Shown: positions 6,328-6,748 of the stretch, piece by piece
Layout: each line of letters starts with the position of its first letter
How positions within the stretch are numbered: position 1 is the first letter of the stretch
Made by a program: the position numbers and the translations under genes
Notes under the pieces: model-generated
Database searches by the model: none
Told to the model about the DNA's origin: nothing
What the model saw: the letters and a program-made list of their open reading frames with translations, nothing else
NCBI GenBank assembly: GCA_038222915.1
Contig: JBBRHH010000349.1
Span: forward strand, 1-6,748
Source: JBBRHH01 sp038222915
GTDB taxonomy: Bacteria > Planctomycetota > Phycisphaerae > Tepidisphaerales > Tepidisphaeraceae
Length of the DNA: 6,748 nt
Direction: 5' to 3'

Positions 6328-6748
6328 TCAAATCACAATCAACCGCCCGCCCAGAAGCAGGTTCAGGATCACGATCGCCGCGCACCCAAGACCGATCGGT
6401 ACGCCCAGCGGCCGAATCTTCGCGGCGAGTTCCGGCTTGACGACACCCCGTGCCACCAAAAGATCCAAAGCTGCATAGAGGCCCGCCGCGATGATGGAGG
6501 CGGACACCAGCAGCCCGTAAATGACCATTCCGCGAATCAGCCAGACCACGCCCAGCCCGGCACAAGCCAGGCCGATGAAGGCCAGCTTCTCAGCGCCAAG
6601 GTTGTTGCGTAGCGTGGCCACCTGCCCGACGCTGGTCAGTGGTGCAAAGTTAGCCTTTACGAGCGCCACCCCGGCCGCAGTCAATCCAACCAGCAATGTG
6701 AGGATGCGCCAGAGCCAGCCCGCGCCACCACCGCCACCACCGCCACCA
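6328..6748 (-). CDS. Multi-pass membrane protein with Gly-rich segment, N-terminus cut off
   Basis: Partial: 139 residues are visible and the frame is open at the right window edge. A TTG at 6696 could formally be a start, but the frame continues upstream through Trp-Leu-Trp-Arg into eight consecutive glycines, and the first membrane helix (WRILTLLVGLTAAGVALV) begins before that TTG. The real start is therefore probably beyond the window. Later hydrophobic stretches follow LGAEKLAFIG, giving one or two helices plus a further pair up to DLLVARG, and a last helix LGVPIGLGCAAIVILNLLLGG near the C-terminus: about four or five in total. No family is recognised. The Gly run looks like a flexible linker between an unseen N-terminal domain and the membrane part. 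It is tandem with the three-helix gene, with which it probably forms an operon. Confidence 0.7.
   Translation of the reverse strand, partial: GGGGGGGGAGWLWRILTLLVGLTAAGVALVKANFAPLTSVGQVATLRNNLGAEKLAFIGLACAGLGVVWLIRGMVIYGLLVSASIIAAGLYAALDLLVARGVVKPELAAKIRPLGVPIGLGCAAIVILNLLLGGRLIVI
6724..6748 (+). repeat. 9-base tandem repeat coding poly-glycine
   Basis: GCCACCACC repeats about 2.8 times and runs off the window edge; on the minus strand it encodes Gly codons GGT/GGC in the partial membrane protein. Nine is a multiple of three, so copy-number change would lengthen or shorten the Gly linker without shifting the frame. Confidence 0.8.

Overview
The window is GC-rich bacterial chromosomal DNA without mobile elements, CRISPR arrays, tRNA or rRNA genes that I can recognise. 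It holds seven protein-coding genes, two of them cut by the window edges. A Gram-negative-type bacterium is likely, and Planctomycetota (perhaps Phycisphaerae-like) is my best guess. That guess rests on general style only: GC-rich composition, a secreted protein of unknown family, a DUF4261 protein, a glycine-rich linker before membrane helices, and genes in short mixed-strand groups. No marker gene proves it.

Left part (1-2344, minus strand): the N-terminal 403 residues of a membrane-anchored sulfatase/LTA-synthase-type alkaline phosphatase superfamily enzyme run off the left edge. A roughly 300-base gene-free stretch lies upstream of it, carrying a palindrome over a possible -10 box. Next comes a secreted protein of unknown family with a clear signal peptide. 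A divergent, relatively AT-rich intergenic region (2345-2667) separates it from a plus-strand DUF4261 protein that has a near-perfect Shine-Dalgarno sequence.

Middle (3614-6042, plus strand): a tight three-gene run of hemB (5-aminolevulinate dehydratase, cysteine-rich zinc type, all key residues present), a single-pass membrane protein of unknown family, and a small histidine phosphatase. The intergenic gaps are 18 and 20 bases, so the three are probably co-transcribed. HemB makes porphobilinogen for heme and other tetrapyrroles. No functional link between it and the other two can be read from the sequence.

Right part (6033-6748, minus strand): two small multi-pass membrane proteins in tandem, 10 bases apart, convergent with the phosphatase gene and overlapping its end by 10 bases. 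The upstream one is open to the window edge and begins, within view, with a run of eight glycines encoded by a 9-base tandem repeat.

The plus strand is C-rich throughout whichever strand encodes the gene, so minus-strand genes favour G-ending codons and plus-strand genes C-ending codons. I found no convincing novel system. The items most worth a second look are the histidine phosphatase with lysines in place of both usual arginines, the conservation of the hemB three-gene unit, and the possible leaderless start of hemB.
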